A stretch of 64,000 nucleotides of DNA. Source: JBBDLF01 sp040879025. GTDB taxonomy: Bacteria; Pseudomonadota; Gammaproteobacteria; Pseudomonadales; Pseudohongiellaceae. The stretch spans positions 1 to 64,000 of the forward strand of contig JBBDLF010000013.1 in assembly GCA_040879025.1 (NCBI GenBank), given 5' to 3'. A program made the position numbers and the translations under genes. The notes beneath the pieces were generated by a model. The model was not told the DNA's origin, ran no database searches, and worked only from the letters and a program-made list of their open reading frames with translations. Shown in pieces: positions 62,684-64,000 of this stretch (position 1 is its first letter; each line of letters begins with the position of its first letter).

Positions 62684-63955
62684 TTACGAGGCTTCGCTGA
62701 ACTCCTGCTTGAACACCTTGTTTACAGACTTCTCGAGTATTTCCAGCCCTTTTTCGAGGTCACTTCGCTCAATGGTCAACGGGCACAGGCATTTAATAAC
62801 CTGGGAATCAGCACCACTGGTTTCGATAATCATGCCCATGTCGAATGCTTCCTTGCAGATTTTCTGGGCCACTTCGCCGTTGCTGCATTCCAGACCCTGC
62901 ATCATGCCGCGGCCTTTGGCCCGAATAAGAGAGGAGTTGAAGCGACTTGCAATGCGCTTGAGCCCGTCTCCGAGTACCATGCTCTTGCGCAGGGTTTCCG
63001 CACTGAATTTCTCATCTTTCCAGTAATGGTTCAGCGCCGCTGCGGCGGTAATAAAGGCATGGTTGTTTCCACGGAAGGTGCCGTTGTGTTCACCCGGCTT
63101 CCATTGATCATATTCCGGCTTGATCAGCGTTACCGCGAAGGGTAATCCATAGCCGCTCAATGACTTGGAAAGCGTGACGATATCCGGCTTGATGCCGGCG
63201 GATTCGAAACTGAAGAATGACCCCAGCCGGCCACAGCCGGCCTGAATATCGTCAACGATCAGCAACATGCCATGCTTGCGGCACACCTTCTCAAGTTTCT
63301 GCAGCCAACCAGCACTTGCGCAATTCAGCCCGCCTTCTCCCTGCACGGTTTCAACGATGACCGCGGCAGGCAGGTCGATTCCGCTGGAGGAGTCTTCAAT
63401 CATCTGCTCCAGAAGTTTGATTGTGTCCACATCCTTGCCCATGTAACCGTCAAACGGCAGATGGCTGACGCCGGTCAGAGGAATACCTGATGCATCGCGG
63501 TGATGCGCATTACCCGTGGCCGCCATGGCACCGAGGGTCACGCCGTGGAATCCGTTGGTGAAGGCAACTACGTTGTGGCGCCCCGTGATGTTACGAGCAA
63601 CCTTGAGGGCCGCTTCCACTGCGTTGGTCCCTGTCGGTCCGGTAAATTGCACGCGGTAATCCAGATTGCGGGGTTCCAGAATCAGGCTGTTGAATGCCTC
63701 CAGAAATTTTTCCTTGGCTCCTGTGTGCAGATCCAGTCCGTGGGTAATACCGTCTTCCTGGATATATTCGAGCAGGCTTTCCTTCAACACAGAATTGTTG
63801 TGTCCGTAGTTGAGGGTGCCGGCACCGGCGAGAAAGTCGAGGTAGGCAGTGCCGTCCACATCGTACAGATAACTGTCTTTGGCACGTTCAAATATCACAG
63901 GGAATGAACGCGCGTAGCTTTGCACTTCCGATTCGATTTCGTCAAAAATATTCAT
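62684..63955 (-). CDS. ectB: diaminobutyrate-2-oxoglutarate transaminase
   Basis: A 423-residue class III PLP aminotransferase. It converts aspartate-semialdehyde to diaminobutyrate. The PLP lysine is Lys264 (LSKSLSGYG), with DDIQAGCGRLG ahead of it and VQFTGPTGTNAVEAALK near 102-118. GGGAGATCTCC precedes the ATG. The start overlaps what reads as the ectA end. Confidence 0.96.
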   Translation of the reverse strand: MNIFDEIESEVQSYARSFPVIFERAKDSYLYDVDGTAYLDFLAGAGTLNYGHNNSVLKESLLEYIQEDGITHGLDLHTGAKEKFLEAFNSLILEPRNLDYRVQFTGPTGTNAVEAALKVARNITGRHNVVAFTNGFHGVTLGAMAATGNAHHRDASGIPLTGVSHLPFDGYMGKDVDTIKLLEQMIEDSSSGIDLPAAVIVETVQGEGGLNCASAGWLQKLEKVCRKHGMLLIVDDIQAGCGRLGSFFSFESAGIKPDIVTLSKSLSGYGLPFAVTLIKPEYDQWKPGEHNGTFRGNNHAFITAAAALNHYWKDEKFSAETLRKSMVLGDGLKRIASRFNSSLIRAKGRGMMQGLECSNGEVAQKICKEAFDMGMIIETSGADSQVIKCLCPLTIERSDLEKGLEILEKSVNKVFKQEFSEAS

Positions 63956-64000
63956 GGAGATCTCCCATTGTCATTAGAATTGAATGGGCCGATACTGAGC
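63952..64000 (-). CDS. ectA: probable 3' end of ectA (partial)
   Basis: One minus-strand frame is open to the window edge and ends in TGA overlapping the ectB start by 4 bp (ATGA). Its 15 codons read LSIGPFNSNDNGRSP, which fits the IEPF-type end of diaminobutyrate acetyltransferases. The assignment leans on the canonical ectABC order. The body of the gene lies beyond the window. Confidence 0.5.
   Translation of the reverse strand, partial: LSIGPFNSNDNGRSP

Overview
This window is about 64 kb of a bacterial chromosome, most likely from a marine or halotolerant aerobic gammaproteobacterium. That placement is inference. It rests on the complete leucine-degradation (liu) cluster, ectoine and hydroxyectoine genes, an Mrp-type Na+/H+ antiporter operon, MipA/OmpV and TonB-type envelope proteins, RhlE, CspA, and many secreted families of unknown function. 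I see no rRNA or tRNA gene, CRISPR array, phage module or plasmid origin.

Layout. 1-1 kb: remnant of an IS30-type element with a damaged 5' end. 1.1-5.3 kb: a sulfotransferase, then a minus-strand operon behind a clear cobalamin riboswitch (DUF6580 membrane protein, PP-loop ATPase, BtuF-like protein), then a secreted cupin. 5.4-15.0 kb: LemA/DUF2207 pair, MerR-TipAS regulator, secreted proteins, a hydrolase with the PETase/cutinase fold signature, a DUF6152/DUF6644 pair, an exported aldolase-fold protein, a MaoC hydratase and an esterase. 15.4-21.7 kb: liuABCDE (leucine to acetoacetate plus acetyl-CoA). 21.9-35.4 kb: serine hydrolase, PPC-domain protein, NHL lipoprotein, a NosR-like flavo-iron-sulfur membrane protein, MipA, DUF2272, NDUFA9-like and FAD-dependent enzymes, and RhlE. 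35.8-50.3 kb: hybrid kinase, cold-shock protein, two TPR proteins (one with a TonB-C-like end), a PQQ-type sugar dehydrogenase, an M20 peptidase, periplasmic RidA and CapA. 48.9-64 kb: an EnvZ/OmpR-type two-component pair, a nine-gene Mrp antiporter operon, an SSS transporter and ectA(partial)BCD.

The right 13 kb reads as a salt-adaptation region: sodium/proton antiport, a solute:sodium symporter and compatible-solute synthesis lie next to one another. The adjacent two-component system may be linked to it, but this is not shown.

The strongest unusual signals are the B12-riboswitch operon, the PETase-like hydrolase, the Mrp operon with three antiporter-type subunits and a small unrecognised membrane protein, an exported DapA-fold protein with altered active-site motifs, and several non-coding inverted-repeat elements. 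Two of these elements supply the stop codon of the gene they abut. I did not identify a clearly new multi-gene system; the B12 operon is the best candidate for unexplained biology.
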